Source: Dyella psychrodurans (lineage in GTDB: Bacteria > Pseudomonadota > Gammaproteobacteria > Xanthomonadales > Rhodanobacteraceae). From it: 64,000 nucleotides of DNA. Under the pieces are notes generated by a model that had not been told where the DNA came from, ran no database searches, and saw nothing but the letters and a program-made list of their open reading frames with translations. The first letter of the stretch is position 1; every line of letters begins with the position of its first letter. The stretch spans positions 369,741 to 433,740 of the forward strand of contig NZ_QRBF01000002.1 in NCBI RefSeq assembly GCF_003363265.1, given 5' to 3'. Positions 1 to 9,958 of this stretch are shown one piece after another. The translations under genes and the position numbers were made by a program.

Positions 1-1
1 T

Positions 2-499
2 AACGACATTGCCGAACAGACGAACATCCTCGCCTTGAACGCAGCCATCCAGGCGGCATCCGCCGGTGAAGCAGGCCGCGGTTTCGCGGTGGTGGCGGAC
101 GAAGTGCAGCGCCTGGCGGAACGCTCCGCCAGCGCGACGAAACGAATTGAAACGCTGGTCCAGACGATTCAGTCCGACACCAACGAAGCCGTGAACTCGA
201 TGGAACAGACCACCGCCGAAGTGGTGGCCGGTGCCCGCAAGGCGGAAGATGCGGGTAGCGCACTGGGCGACATCGAACGCGTTTCGCACGACCTGTCGGC
301 ACTGATTCAAAACATCTCCACCGCCGCACGACAGCAATCCATCGCTGCTACAGATATTTCGCAATCCATGAATGCGATCCAGGAAATCACTTCGCAGACG
401 TCGCAGGGCGCAAGCCAGACGGCGGAATCGATTGGTTACCTGGCACAGTTGGCAAGCGATCTGCGTCGTTCCGTGGCGCACTTCAAGCTGCCGGGTTGA
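2..499 (+). CDS. pilJ: Pilus chemoreceptor PilJ, C-terminal part (partial at window start)
   Basis: The reading frame is open from base 2 to a TGA at 497-499, so the start lies outside the window. The visible 165 residues are the cytoplasmic signalling hairpin of a methyl-accepting chemotaxis protein, with the tip [19 protein letters not shown] followed by [20 protein letters not shown]. The C-terminus ends in [11 protein letters not shown], as in PilJ proteins. PilJ is the inner-membrane receptor that feeds the ChpA kinase controlling type IV pili. The ChpA gene follows 76 bp downstream, which fixes the identity better than the domain alone. Confidence 0.9.
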   Translation, partial: NDIAEQTNILALNAAIQAASAGEAGRGFAVVADEVQRLAERSASATKRIETLVQTIQSDTNEAVNSMEQTTAEVVAGARKAEDAGSALGDIERVSHDLSALIQNISTAARQQSIAATDISQSMNAIQEITSQTSQGASQTAESIGYLAQLASDLRRSVAHFKLPG

Positions 500-575
500 C
501 ATCGGGCCATAACAAGAGGGCAACCTCGACGGTTGCGTGATGCGCAAAAACAAGCGCAGCCGCTGAGGGGGGCGC

Positions 576-3500
576 ATGAGACTTCAAGACCACATCGATT
601 TCACAACCCTGCAGTGGGTCAAGCCGGAGCTTGACGAGACCCTTGCGCTTGCACGACAGGCGCTGGAGTCCTACGTCGACAATCCCGGCGAGCGCGACGT
701 CATGCGCTCCTGCGCGGACAACCTGCATCAGGTGCAGGGCACGCTGCGCATGGTCGAACTGTACGGCGCCGCGATGGTTGCCGAAGAGATGGAAACACTC
801 TCCATCTCGCTGCTCGAAGACCACGTCCGCAACCGCGAGGATGCTTACGCCGCACTGATGCGCGGCCTGATGCAGTTGCCCGACTACCTCGAGCGACTTT
901 CCAGCGGTCACCGCGACGTACCGGTGGTGCTGCTGCCGCTGCTCAACGAATTGCGCGCAAGCCGCGACCAGGAGCCGCTGAGCGAATCGTCACTCTTCAC
1001 CCCCAATCTTGACGCACCGCTGCCGGCCCATGCGCCGGCAGCCGCCAACGCGGCGGACGCGCAGCGCCACAAAGGCGAAATCGCCGAATTGCGCCTGCGC
1101 TTCCAGCAACAAATGCTGGCGTGGTTCCGTGGACAGGGGACCGACAGCCAGCTCGCGGCCATGCGCAAAACGTTGAGCGCGATCGCCGCGCGCTGCGTGA
1201 CCACGCCAGGCCGTCGCCTGTGGTGGATCGCGTCCGGCGTGCTGGAAGGTCTCGATCACGGCATGCTGAAAAATCATGCCGCTGAAGTCCGTCAGTTGAT
1301 CGGCCGCGTCGATCGCAGCATCCGCCAGCTGATCGAGCAAGGCGAAGAAAGCCTGCAGGGCGGGGACGGCGACGATCTGGCGCGCAAGCTGCTGTACATC
1401 GTCGCGCAGTCCAAACAGCGCAGCCCGCAGATGGCACAGCTGGCGCAGACCTACAACCTGGACGGCCTGATTCCCGATGCCGGCGAGTTGGAACACGCCC
1501 GTGGCTCGATGACGGGCCACAACCGCGCGTTGCTCGATTCGGTGGCACGTGCCCTGAAAGACGACCTCCTGCGCGTCAAAGAAGCGCTCGACCTGTTCCT
1601 GCGTCAGGCCGATGCGGATCCCTCGCAACTGGGTGCGCAAGCGGAAGTCCTCGAACGTGTCGGCGACACGCTCGGCATGCTGGCGCTCAACGTGCCGCGT
1701 CGCGTGATCAACGAACAGCGTCGCGTGCTCGAGGAAATATCCAGCCGTCTGCGCACCCCGGACGAAGAATCGCTGCTCGATGTCGCTGGCGCCTTGCTCT
1801 ACGTGGAAGCATCGCTCGACGACCACATCGAAAGCCTCGGCGCTGAAAACGAACCGACTGACCAGCACTCCCAGGCGATGTTGCCGCGCAGTGAGGCGCG
1901 ACACATTCTCGCCACGCTGATGAGCGAAGCCGTTGCCAATACGGGCAAGGTGAAGAACGGCATCGTCGCCTTCGTCGAATCGGGCTGGCAGCATGAGCAG
2001 CTCGACGGCATGCCTGCGTTGATGGACGAAGTGGCCGGCGCGATGCGCATGCTTTCTTCGCCGCGTCCTGCGCAGATTGCCGAGGGCGTGGGCCGTTTCA
2101 TCGGCAACGAACTGTGCGTGGACCAGCGCGTGCCTAGCAGCGCACAGATGGACCAGCTTGCCGACGCACTGGCCGCGCTGGAGTACTACCTGGAGGCCGC
2201 ACGCGAACATCGCGGCGGGCTCGAACACATTCTCGATGTGGCCGAACACAGCCTGGGTGGGCTGGGTTATTGGCCGCCACCGCTTGCCAAGGCCTTGCCC
2301 GAGCATGCCGTCGAAACACACGTCGAAGCGCGTGCTCCGGCGCCGGTGCTCAACGAGCCGGTCAGCCTGGCGTATGGCGACGACGCGAGCGAGTTGTTCA
2401 TCGGCAGCAGCGAAACACCTGCGCCGTTGACGCACGATCTCACCGGCCTGAATCTGGTCGAAACCGAATCGGCCGCGGCGGGTGCGCCATCCGACGAGCA
2501 CGGCGACTGGATCGAAATCGAAGAAGAAATCGAAGAGCAGGTATTGGCGGCCGATCCGCTGGCAGCCAGCGCCGGTTTCCAGGCCAGCACGGAAGGCATC
2601 GACGACGACATCCGCGAAATCTTCCTGGAAGAAATGCAGGAAGAGATCAACAACCTGCGCCAGGGGCAGCAGGCGTGGATGGTCGATCCGACGCAGCTTG
2701 CCGAACTCTCGTCGATCCGCCGTTCCTTCCACACCTTGAAGGGCTCCGGTCGCCTGGTTGGCGCGAGCGTGCTGGGCGAATTCTCCTGGCGCGTGGAAAA
2801 CATGCTCAACCGCGTGCTGGATGGCACCATCCCGCCGCACGAAGGCGTTCAAGCTCTGGTGGGCCATGCCATCGGTGCGCTGCCGCAGTTGCTGGCGATG
2901 CTGAAGGACGGTGTGCTGCCCACGGCGCCGCTTGGCGCGATCATGCAGGCTGCCGATCAGCTCTCCGCGGGCGAACAGGCCACGGTGGAGCAATACGCCT
3001 CCGGCATTGCTACCGAAACGGTGCGCCGTACCGTGCGTCGTCGCGTACCGCGTATCGACGCGGCCATCGACGCCATCCCGGCCGCAACCCTTACGGATCA
3101 TTCCGTCGTTGCATCTGCGCCCGTCGAAGAATCCGTTGCAGTGTCGTTTGCCGACACCTTCCACGAACCGGTATTGCCGCCGGTGGACGCGGTTTTGCTG
3201 GAAATCCTGCGCAGCGAAGTGGCGCAATACCTGCAGACCATTCGCAATGTCGCGAACTTCGCCGACGGCGAGCTGCCGGTGGAAGATGGCTTGCTGCGTG
3301 CCGTGCATACGCTGCACGGCGCCATCGCGATGGTCGACATCCCGCTGCTGATCCATCTGCTGTCGCCGCTGGAGAGCCTGCTCAAGCGCCTGCGCGCGGC
3401 CGGCCAGCCGCTGTCCACCGAAGGCGTTCGCCTGCTTAGCCAAAGCGCGGACGTCGTGGACGAAGTGATGGCGCAGTTCGACGCACCGAATCCGCAGTTG

Positions 3501-6500
3501 CCGGATGCGTCCGCGCTCATCGCGCGCCTGGCCGAACTGCGCGACCATCAGCCCGAACCGCAGATGGCGCACGTCGTATTCGAACGGCGCGATGTGGAGC
3601 CGGAGCATGTCGAGCATGAGCCGCAGTCCGAACATATCGACTTCGGGCAGCTCGAGCACGAGGCTGTAGAGGAACATTCCGACGCGGCCCACGTCGGCGA
3701 AGCACCGTTGCATGCCGAGTCCGTCACGGACGATTACACGGCCGAACTGCTCGCCGGCCTTGCTGCGCACGAATCGGGCGAGGTGGTCGATGCGCCGGTT
3801 ACACACCGCGCCCACGAGCCGAGTCCCGAAGACGAAGAATTCGCCGAACTGCTTGCCAGCCTGGAAGCGTTGGAGCCGGAGCGACTTTCCGCCGTCACGC
3901 ACGACGAAGAGCCGGCATCCATCGAGCATCATGTCGAGTACGTCGCGGCCAATGAGCCGATCGACGAACTGATTGGCGAAGCCGGCATCGACGAAACAAA
4001 GGGCGAGGGAGCGGCGATCGAAGAAGCCATCGAGCCGGTGGTGCATGCTTCGCACGAAGAAGCGCCTGCTGCAGTCACCGAATCCGTGCACGAGTTCGCC
4101 GAGACCGCACCGGTCGGCGAGCTGATGAGCTTCGGTCACATCGATCCCGACTTGCTGGAAATCTTCAGCGAGGAAGCGCGCGAGATTCTCGACGATGCCG
4201 ACGGCCTGCTGGCCAAGTGGCATGCCGAGCCGGCCGAAGTCGAACACATGACGGGCCTGCTGCGTGCCCTGCACACGCTCAAGGGTGGCGCGCGCATTGC
4301 CGGCCTCACACCGGTGGGCGACCTCAGCCACGCGATCGAAACGCTGCTGGAACGCTCGCAGGGCATCGACTCGCAGCGTACCGGTACGCTGATCGGCACG
4401 CTCGAGGTGGCCTTCGACCAGATGCACGGTCTCGTGCAGCGTGTGTCGCAAGGCAAGGCCATTGCGTATCCGCGTGCGCTGATCGACCGCCTGCTGGGTG
4501 GTTCCGGCGTGGAGCACGCGCCGGCTGCCGAAGAGATCGTCGAGGCAGAGGTCACGGTACTCGCGCCTGCACATCCGCTGCCTGACATGGAACTGCCGTC
4601 GCTGTTGCCGGCAGAAGAAGCCCTGCCGGAAGAAGTCGCACGCACGTCGCAGGAACAGATCCGCGTACGCGCCGATCTGCTCGACAACCTCGTCAACAAC
4701 GCAGGCGAAGTCGCGATCTATCGTTCGCGCCTGGAGCAGCAGGTTTCGGCCTACCGCTTCAATCTGGTCGAACTGGAACAGACGGTGTCGCGCCTGCGCG
4801 GCCAGCTGCGCATGCTCGAAATCGAAACGGAAGCGCAGATCATCGCGCGCTTCCAGCGCGAGCACCGCGAAGCAGGCATCGGCGTGTTCGACCCGCTCGA
4901 GCTCGACCGTTTCTCGCAGCTGCAGCAGTACTCGCGCGCGCTGGCCGAATCGGTATCGGACTTGGTGTCGATTCAGAGCATGCTCGACGAACTGACCCGT
5001 CAGGCCGAAACCCTGCTGATCCAGCAGTCGCGCGTCAGCTCCGAACTGCAGGAAGGCTTGTTGCGCACGCGCATGCTGCCGTTCGACACCATGGTGCCGA
5101 ACCTGCGCCGCACGTTGCGCCAGGCTGCGCAGGAAGAAGGCAAGAGCGCCCAGCTTTACGTGGAAGGCGCGCACGGCGAAATGGATCGTAACCTGCTCGA
5201 TCGCATCAAGGCACCGTTCGAGCACATGCTGCGTAACGCCGTGGCGCACGGTATCGAATCGCCGGAAGACCGCCGCAAGACCAAGAAGCCGGAAGAGGGT
5301 GCCGTGCGCATCCGCGTGGCGCGCGAATCGACCGAGGTCGTCGTACGCGTGAGCGATGACGGCCGCGGCCTGGACCGCGAGGCGATTCGCAAGCGCGCGA
5401 TCGAGCGTGGTCTGGTGCGCTCCGAAACCCGCCTCAGCGACGACCAACTGCTCGCGCTGATCACCCAGACCGGCTTCTCCACCGCCAGCACCGTCACCCA
5501 GCTCGCCGGCCGCGGCGTGGGCATGGACGTGGTGGCCAACGAGATCAAGCAGCTGGGCGGTTCGCTGGCGATCGAGTCGCGCCAGGGCGAAGGCACCACC
5601 TTCGTGCTGCGCCTGCCATTCACCCTGGCGGTGACGCAGGCCATCCTGGTGCGCATTGGTGAATCGACGTTCGCCATTCCGATGACGTCGGTGCAGGGCG
5701 TCGCCCGCATCACGCCGGACGAACTGCAGCACCGAATGGCCGAAGATAACCCGCAGTTCGAATACAACGGCGAGGAGTTCGGCATTCACGATCTGGCCGA
5801 GCTGTTGGGTTTGAATGCCGGTCATGTGGGCGATGAAGAACAGCTGCCGTTGCTGCTGACGCGTTCGGGCGATCTGCGCGCCGCCATTCGCATCGATGCG
5901 GTGATCGGCTCGCGCGAAATCGTGGTGAAGTCCGTCGGTCCGCAGGTCAGTTCGGTGCCGGGCATTCTCGGCGCAACCATCATGGGCGATGGCTCGGTGC
6001 TCGTGATTCTCGACCTCGCACCGCTGGTTCGCCATGGCCTTGGCCGTCGCGAACAGCGTCTGGCCGAGGGCTTGCAGTATGCGACCACGGCGCCTGTCGT
6101 CGAGGACGTGCGCACCAAGCCCATGGTCATGGTGGTGGACGATTCGATCACCATGCGCAAGGTCACCAGTCGTGTGCTGGAACGTCACGAATACGAAGTG
6201 GAAACCGCGAAGGACGGTCTCGACGCACTCGAAAAGCTGCACGAGCGCGTACCGGACCTGATGCTGCTCGATATCGAAATGCCGCGCATGGATGGCTTCG
6301 AGCTGGCGACGCAGATGAAGGCCGACCCACGCTTCCGCAACGTGCCGATCATCATGATTACTTCCCGTACTGGCGAAAAGCATCGTCAGCGTGCGTTCGA
6401 CATCGGCGTCGAGCGCTACCTCGGCAAGCCCTACCAGGAAGCGGAATTGTTGGCGCAGATCAGCGAAGTCCTCGAGCAGCACGCGCGGGAGCCGGTGAAT

Positions 6501-6506
6501 GAGTGA
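576..6506 (+). CDS. chpA: ChpA/PilL hybrid chemosensory histidine kinase-response regulator
   Basis: This 1976-residue CheA-like kinase drives the Pil-Chp system, which controls type IV pilus extension and twitching through PilG/PilH-type regulators. Four phosphotransfer (Hpt) histidines are visible: H51 (HQVQGTLRM), H719 (FHTLKGSGRL), H911 (VHTLHGAIAM) and H1233 (LHTLKGGARI). They are separated by long acidic Ala/Glu/His-rich linkers. A CheA dimerisation domain starts near residue 1350. The ATPase domain has N1554 in the N-box and GRGVGMDVV near 1645. A CheW-like domain spans about 1685-1820. A C-terminal receiver has VDDS near 1850 and phosphoacceptor D1899. An AGGGGGGCGC stretch before the ATG is a plausible ribosome site. 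The 3' end overlaps the next gene by 8 bp, so the genes are probably translationally coupled. Confidence 0.95.
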   Translation: MRLQDHIDFTTLQWVKPELDETLALARQALESYVDNPGERDVMRSCADNLHQVQGTLRMVELYGAAMVAEEMETLSISLLEDHVRNREDAYAALMRGLMQLPDYLERLSSGHRDVPVVLLPLLNELRASRDQEPLSESSLFTPNLDAPLPAHAPAAANAADAQRHKGEIAELRLRFQQQMLAWFRGQGTDSQLAAMRKTLSAIAARCVTTPGRRLWWIASGVLEGLDHGMLKNHAAEVRQLIGRVDRSIRQLIEQGEESLQGGDGDDLARKLLYIVAQSKQRSPQMAQLAQTYNLDGLIPDAGELEHARGSMTGHNRALLDSVARALKDDLLRVKEALDLFLRQADADPSQLGAQAEVLERVGDTLGMLALNVPRRVINEQRRVLEEISSRLRTPDEESLLDVAGALLYVEASLDDHIESLGAENEPTDQHSQAMLPRSEARHILATLMSEAVANTGKVKNGIVAFVESGWQHEQLDGMPALMDEVAGAMRMLSSPRPAQIAEGVGRFIGNELCVDQRVPSSAQMDQLADALAALEYYLEAAREHRGGLEHILDVAEHSLGGLGYWPPPLAKALPEHAVETHVEARAPAPVLNEPVSLAYGDDASELFIGSSETPAPLTHDLTGLNLVETESAAAGAPSDEHGDWIEIEEEIEEQVLAADPLAASAGFQASTEGIDDDIREIFLEEMQEEINNLRQGQQAWMVDPTQLAELSSIRRSFHTLKGSGRLVGASVLGEFSWRVENMLNRVLDGTIPPHEGVQALVGHAIGALPQLLAMLKDGVLPTAPLGAIMQAADQLSAGEQATVEQYASGIATETVRRTVRRRVPRIDAAIDAIPAATLTDHSVVASAPVEESVAVSFADTFHEPVLPPVDAVLLEILRSEVAQYLQTIRNVANFADGELPVEDGLLRAVHTLHGAIAMVDIPLLIHLLSPLESLLKRLRAAGQPLSTEGVRLLSQSADVVDEVMAQFDAPNPQLPDASALIARLAELRDHQPEPQMAHVVFERRDVEPEHVEHEPQSEHIDFGQLEHEAVEEHSDAAHVGEAPLHAESVTDDYTAELLAGLAAHESGEVVDAPVTHRAHEPSPEDEEFAELLASLEALEPERLSAVTHDEEPASIEHHVEYVAANEPIDELIGEAGIDETKGEGAAIEEAIEPVVHASHEEAPAAVTESVHEFAETAPVGELMSFGHIDPDLLEIFSEEAREILDDADGLLAKWHAEPAEVEHMTGLLRALHTLKGGARIAGLTPVGDLSHAIETLLERSQGIDSQRTGTLIGTLEVAFDQMHGLVQRVSQGKAIAYPRALIDRLLGGSGVEHAPAAEEIVEAEVTVLAPAHPLPDMELPSLLPAEEALPEEVARTSQEQIRVRADLLDNLVNNAGEVAIYRSRLEQQVSAYRFNLVELEQTVSRLRGQLRMLEIETEAQIIARFQREHREAGIGVFDPLELDRFSQLQQYSRALAESVSDLVSIQSMLDELTRQAETLLIQQSRVSSELQEGLLRTRMLPFDTMVPNLRRTLRQAAQEEGKSAQLYVEGAHGEMDRNLLDRIKAPFEHMLRNAVAHGIESPEDRRKTKKPEEGAVRIRVARESTEVVVRVSDDGRGLDREAIRKRAIERGLVRSETRLSDDQLLALITQTGFSTASTVTQLAGRGVGMDVVANEIKQLGGSLAIESRQGEGTTFVLRLPFTLAVTQAILVRIGESTFAIPMTSVQGVARITPDELQHRMAEDNPQFEYNGEEFGIHDLAELLGLNAGHVGDEEQLPLLLTRSGDLRAAIRIDAVIGSREIVVKSVGPQVSSVPGILGATIMGDGSVLVILDLAPLVRHGLGRREQRLAEGLQYATTAPVVEDVRTKPMVMVVDDSITMRKVTSRVLERHEYEVETAKDGLDALEKLHERVPDLMLLDIEMPRMDGFELATQMKADPRFRNVPIIMITSRTGEKHRQRAFDIGVERYLGKPYQEAELLAQISEVLEQHAREPVNE

Positions 6507-8139
6507 GAAGCGCGTTGCGTTGTTCTTCGATGATGTTGAGCTGGGAGGTCACCTTCGCACTGCGCTCTCCGAGCATGGTGCGGAGATCGCGCACGAAGGA
6601 CCGCTCAGCAGTTTCGACGAGCAGCAACTTCGCAAAGCGGGTGTCGACGTGCTGGTGGTCAACCTCGACGACGCGGTGGACGACGCCACGCTCGATCGCA
6701 TCTACGGGCTGATCGATTCAGGCAAAACGCCGGTGGTGTTCAACGACGCGCAAGCCAGCCGAGGCCTGGATGGCTGGGATCGCGCGCGCTGGGCGCGCCA
6801 TCTGGTGGCGAAGGTGCTCGACAGCGACGTCATCGACCCGCCGCGACCCGACGATGCACGAGAGATTGATGCGCCTGTCGTAGTGGAAGCGGAAGCAGAG
6901 CAGCCGACCATCATGGCACCGATCGAGGAACCGGCTGAGGCTTTTGCAGCCGATCCGGTCGACGATGTTCCGCTGGTGCACGACGAATCCGTCCCCGATA
7001 CGGAAACCCTGGCCGCCGAACTCGAGGCGTTGCTGGCGTCCGACGAATCGGTGGATCCCCCGGAGGACGACTTCGGCTCCGGCCTGAAATACAGCGAGCA
7101 CGACGTCCTGCCCGAGCTGCATGACGGCGAGTTCGGTTTGCACGATGCAGCCATTCATGCCGAGGTGTCGGTCGAACTGGAGTCGCCCGCGCCATTGCCG
7201 GTCAAGGTCGACGCGCCGGCTTTCAATGCCGATATCGACCACCTCACGCTGGCTGCGCTGGACGACGAAGACGTCAAGGCGCCCGCGATCGAAAAAGCGA
7301 CCCTCGCCCAGCAGACGCCCGCGCCGACGGCACCGGAATGGGGTTTTGTCGAAGACGATGACATCGGCGCACCGCCAGCATCGGACACCAGGGCGGGCAA
7401 GGGCTTCGGCGTCGAGAAAGTCAGCGCAGCGGAATACCTGGCACCGGACGCCGAAAAAGCGGACGTGTCGGTTATGCCGCGCATGACGCTCGAGCTGGTA
7501 TCGATCGAGGAGGCCATTGCGCCTCGACAAGAGTACGAGCCGCAGGAAACGCGTCTGGACGAACTCGATGTCGCGTTTGCGCGCCTGCTTGTGTTGGGTG
7601 CGGCACGCGACAGCCAGGCCTCGCTTGCTGCCTTCCTGGCGGGATTGCCGAGCAATTTGAAGCTTCCCATCCTGCTGACGCAGCACCAGCACGGTGGATC
7701 GGTGGATCAACTGGCCGAAACGCTCGCACAAGGCAGTTCGCTGCCCGTGAAAGTCGCCGTGGCGGGCATGCGTGCGCGGGTGGGGGAAGTGGTGCTTGTG
7801 CCGCGCGGCCAGCAGGTGCGCATCCTTCGCGACGGCCGCGTGGAACTTTCCGCGGCGAATGACGAAGCCAGCGAACAAGCCCCGTCCATCGATAGCAGTT
7901 TCACCATGGCGGCCAACGTCTTCGGGCGCGATGCCTTGGCGATCATCTTCTCCGGCCGCGCGACCGATGCCGTGGCGGGTGCCCAGGCGATTCATGACCG
8001 TGGCGGCCAGGTGTGGGTCGAATCGTCGGCCAACGATCACTACGCAGACATGGTGCATGGCGTGCTGGCCGAAAGGCTGGCCAGTTTTTCCGGCTCGCCG
8101 CAGGAGCTTGCGGTAAGGCTGGTCGAGGATTTCCGATGA
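6499..8139 (+). CDS. ChpB-like degenerate CheB methylesterase-related protein
   Basis: The 546-residue protein lies between chpA and the CheW-like gene, where chpB sits in Pseudomonas. Residues 1-115 look like an unusual receiver-like domain and 118-340 are an acidic low-complexity linker. The last 190 residues follow the CheB methylesterase fold: LVLGAARDSQASLAAFL, then LLTQHQHGG, then a GEVVLVPRGQQVRIL strand, then IIFSGRATDAVAGA. CheB uses a Ser-His-Asp triad. The His (in TQHQH) and Asp (in GRATDAV) are present, but the GAS serine position is Ala369. I therefore expect it to bind receptors or the array rather than demethylate, unless Ser372 substitutes. Confidence 0.75.
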   Translation: MSEKRVALFFDDVELGGHLRTALSEHGAEIAHEGPLSSFDEQQLRKAGVDVLVVNLDDAVDDATLDRIYGLIDSGKTPVVFNDAQASRGLDGWDRARWARHLVAKVLDSDVIDPPRPDDAREIDAPVVVEAEAEQPTIMAPIEEPAEAFAADPVDDVPLVHDESVPDTETLAAELEALLASDESVDPPEDDFGSGLKYSEHDVLPELHDGEFGLHDAAIHAEVSVELESPAPLPVKVDAPAFNADIDHLTLAALDDEDVKAPAIEKATLAQQTPAPTAPEWGFVEDDDIGAPPASDTRAGKGFGVEKVSAAEYLAPDAEKADVSVMPRMTLELVSIEEAIAPRQEYEPQETRLDELDVAFARLLVLGAARDSQASLAAFLAGLPSNLKLPILLTQHQHGGSVDQLAETLAQGSSLPVKVAVAGMRARVGEVVLVPRGQQVRILRDGRVELSAANDEASEQAPSIDSSFTMAANVFGRDALAIIFSGRATDAVAGAQAIHDRGGQVWVESSANDHYADMVHGVLAERLASFSGSPQELAVRLVEDFR

Positions 8140-8612
8140 GCGAACAACCACTACCCCGCGAAATCAGATGCGTGCTGGTGCCCGTGGGCGATCTGCGCCT
8201 GCTGCTGCCCAACGCCACCGTGGCCGAAGTGATCACGTTGACCGCACCCGAACCGGTGGCCGGCGCTCCCGACTGGTTGCTTGGCCGTATTGCATGGCGC
8301 GGCTGGCGCGTGCCGCTGGTGTCCTTCACCAAGCTGGCCGGTGCGCAGGAAGGCGACACCGAACTGAGCATGCGCGTGGCGGTGCTCAAGGCACTCGGCG
8401 GCAATAGCGAAATGCCGTTTGTGGCGGTGCTGACCCAGGGCTTCCCGCGCCTGACGACGCTTAACTCGGAATTGATCATTCCCACGCACGACGGCAAGCC
8501 GCTGCCGCGTGGCGTCAAGGCACAGGTGCTGGTACGCGACGACGTAGCGCTGATTCCCGATCTGGAAGGCATCGAAAGCGAAGTCACCGAACTGCTGCAG
8601 CAGGCGAGCTGA
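8136..8612 (+). CDS. chpC: CheW-like adaptor protein (ChpC type)
   Basis: A 158-residue single-domain CheW-like protein. I chose the ATG at 8136 because it overlaps the upstream stop in an ATGA junction. An earlier in-frame ATG at 8013 lies deep inside the upstream gene. The sequence has the CheW pattern: RCVLVPVGDLRLLLPNATVAEV at the N-terminus, then APDWLLGRIAWRGWRVPLVSF, and a C-terminal VRDDVALIPDLEGIE strand. CheW proteins couple receptors to the CheA-type kinase. As the third gene behind chpA it most likely links extra receptors to ChpA. It closes the operon, since the next gene is on the other strand. Confidence 0.85.
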   Translation: MSEQPLPREIRCVLVPVGDLRLLLPNATVAEVITLTAPEPVAGAPDWLLGRIAWRGWRVPLVSFTKLAGAQEGDTELSMRVAVLKALGGNSEMPFVAVLTQGFPRLTTLNSELIIPTHDGKPLPRGVKAQVLVRDDVALIPDLEGIESEVTELLQQAS

Positions 8613-8669
8613 GTCTTCGAATGTAGTGCGCTATCTGCGGATAGCGTCGAGCGCTACGCGGTATCGCCT

Positions 8670-9404
8670 TCAGAAATCTCCGTGCAGCGCCTGCAGCGCA
8701 GCCAACGCTGCAAGCCCTGCCGTTTCCGTGCGCAAAATGCGCGGGCCCAGACGCAGACCCTGAAAACCTGTCTCGCGCAACGCGGCGACATCGCGATCGC
8801 CGAGACCGCCTTCCGGACCCACCACCAACAACCCGCGCGATGCACCAAAGCGTACCTCTCGTGTGCGCATCGTGCCTTCCGGCAACAAGGCGAGGCGTTG
8901 CGTGTCGTCGTCGGCAAGATTTTCCAGCCACGTCTGCAGCGGTTGCGCCGGGGTCACTTCCGGAACGCGAACACGGCCGCTCTGTTCGCAAGCGCTGGCC
9001 GCCACGGCACGCCAGTGCAAAAGGCGTTTCTCCGCGCGCGATGGGTCCAGTTTCACCTCGGAGCGCTCGGTGAACAGAGGCACGATCCGCGCAACACCCA
9101 GTTCGGTGGCCTTCTGCACGATCAGGTCCATCTTCTCGCCGCGCGCCACGCCTTGCGCCAGCGTGAGGTGGAGCGGCGATTCGTTGGCAACTAATTCACG
9201 GCTTTCAACGCGCACCATGACATCGCGCTTGCCGACAGCAACGACCGTCGCGGCATAGTCGTAGCCGTCGCCGTTGAATACGGTAAGCGCGTCGCCGGGA
9301 TTCATGCGCAAGACGCGCGCGACATGCTCGGCCGCCTGCGACGGCAGTGCGACTTCGGTGGATAAGGACAAGGGCTGGTCGAGGTGGATGCGGGTCGTGC
9401 GCAT
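8670..9404 (-). CDS. rsmE: 16S rRNA (uracil-1498-N3)-methyltransferase RsmE
   Basis: RsmE methylates U1498 of 16S rRNA in the 30S subunit using S-adenosylmethionine. I start at ATG 9404 (MRTTRIHLDQ), giving 244 residues, close to the usual 243. The upstream extension to 9464 does not look like coding sequence. SPOUT-knot signatures are clear: LLVVGPEGGLGDRDVAAL and, at the C-terminus, GPRILRTETAGLAAL. The N-terminal PUA-like part has AEHVARVLRMNPGD and DLIVQKATELGV. It is convergent with chpC, 57 bp away. Confidence 0.95.
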   Translation of the reverse strand: MRTTRIHLDQPLSLSTEVALPSQAAEHVARVLRMNPGDALTVFNGDGYDYAATVVAVGKRDVMVRVESRELVANESPLHLTLAQGVARGEKMDLIVQKATELGVARIVPLFTERSEVKLDPSRAEKRLLHWRAVAASACEQSGRVRVPEVTPAQPLQTWLENLADDDTQRLALLPEGTMRTREVRFGASRGLLVVGPEGGLGDRDVAALRETGFQGLRLGPRILRTETAGLAALAALQALHGDF

Positions 9405-9583
9405 ACGGGCTTGGCTTAACAAACAGACCGCGCAGCATACAACTTGCCTGGTCAGGCTGTTCATTCATATGAACGCAAAAACCGCCCTGGCCATGGGCTC
9501 TTGCAGTCACGGCCGCCCAGGATCAGCATGATCGAGGACCCACAGCGTGCTCGCCGTCCCCGCGTTGCGAGCAGGAGGTTGCC

Positions 9584-9916
9584 ATGTTCAGGTTTGTTCC
9601 CCTCGTCGCCGTGCTGGCTGCGGGCTTTGCCGTGACCGCATGGGCCACGCCGCAAAGCACGACAGCGCCCAGCCCCTCGGCTGCCGCGCCCTCCAACACG
9701 CAAGGTCACCAGTCGCCCATCAAACCGGGCGACCGCAATTGCCTGCGCTCTACGGGCAGCATGATCCCGCCCAAGAAAGGTGGGTGCCTGCCGGTGACCG
9801 GTCGCACCTATACCAAGGACGATATCGACAATACCGGCGCTCATACGCTCGGACCCGCGTTGGAAAGACTCGACCCCAGCATCACCGTTTCCGGCAACGG
9901 TTCCAACGGTAATTGA
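9584..9916 (+). CDS. Small exported protein of unknown function
   Basis: A 110-residue protein that I do not recognise. It starts with a clear Sec signal peptide (MFRFVPLVAVLAAGFAVTA, cleavage probably after AWA). A Pro/Ser/Thr-rich linker and a compact C-terminal part follow, with two cysteines in NCLRSTGSMIPPKKGGCLPV that could form a disulfide. An AGGAGG ribosome site lies at 9570-9575. It is transcribed alone between rsmE and bioA, which both point left. A periplasmic location is the only role that can be inferred. Confidence 0.7.
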   Translation: MFRFVPLVAVLAAGFAVTAWATPQSTTAPSPSAAAPSNTQGHQSPIKPGDRNCLRSTGSMIPPKKGGCLPVTGRTYTKDDIDNTGAHTLGPALERLDPSITVSGNGSNGN

Positions 9917-9958
9917 GCGGGTTCGCCTGGCCCGGTGCAGGGTAGGGTAGAGACGGTC

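Noticed and set aside
990-6482. 1830-codon open frame on the minus strand opposite chpA
   Set aside because: It mirrors the real gene: in GC-rich DNA the antisense frame lacks stops. The translation is His/Arg/Gln-rich without domains, while the plus strand has clear kinase motifs.
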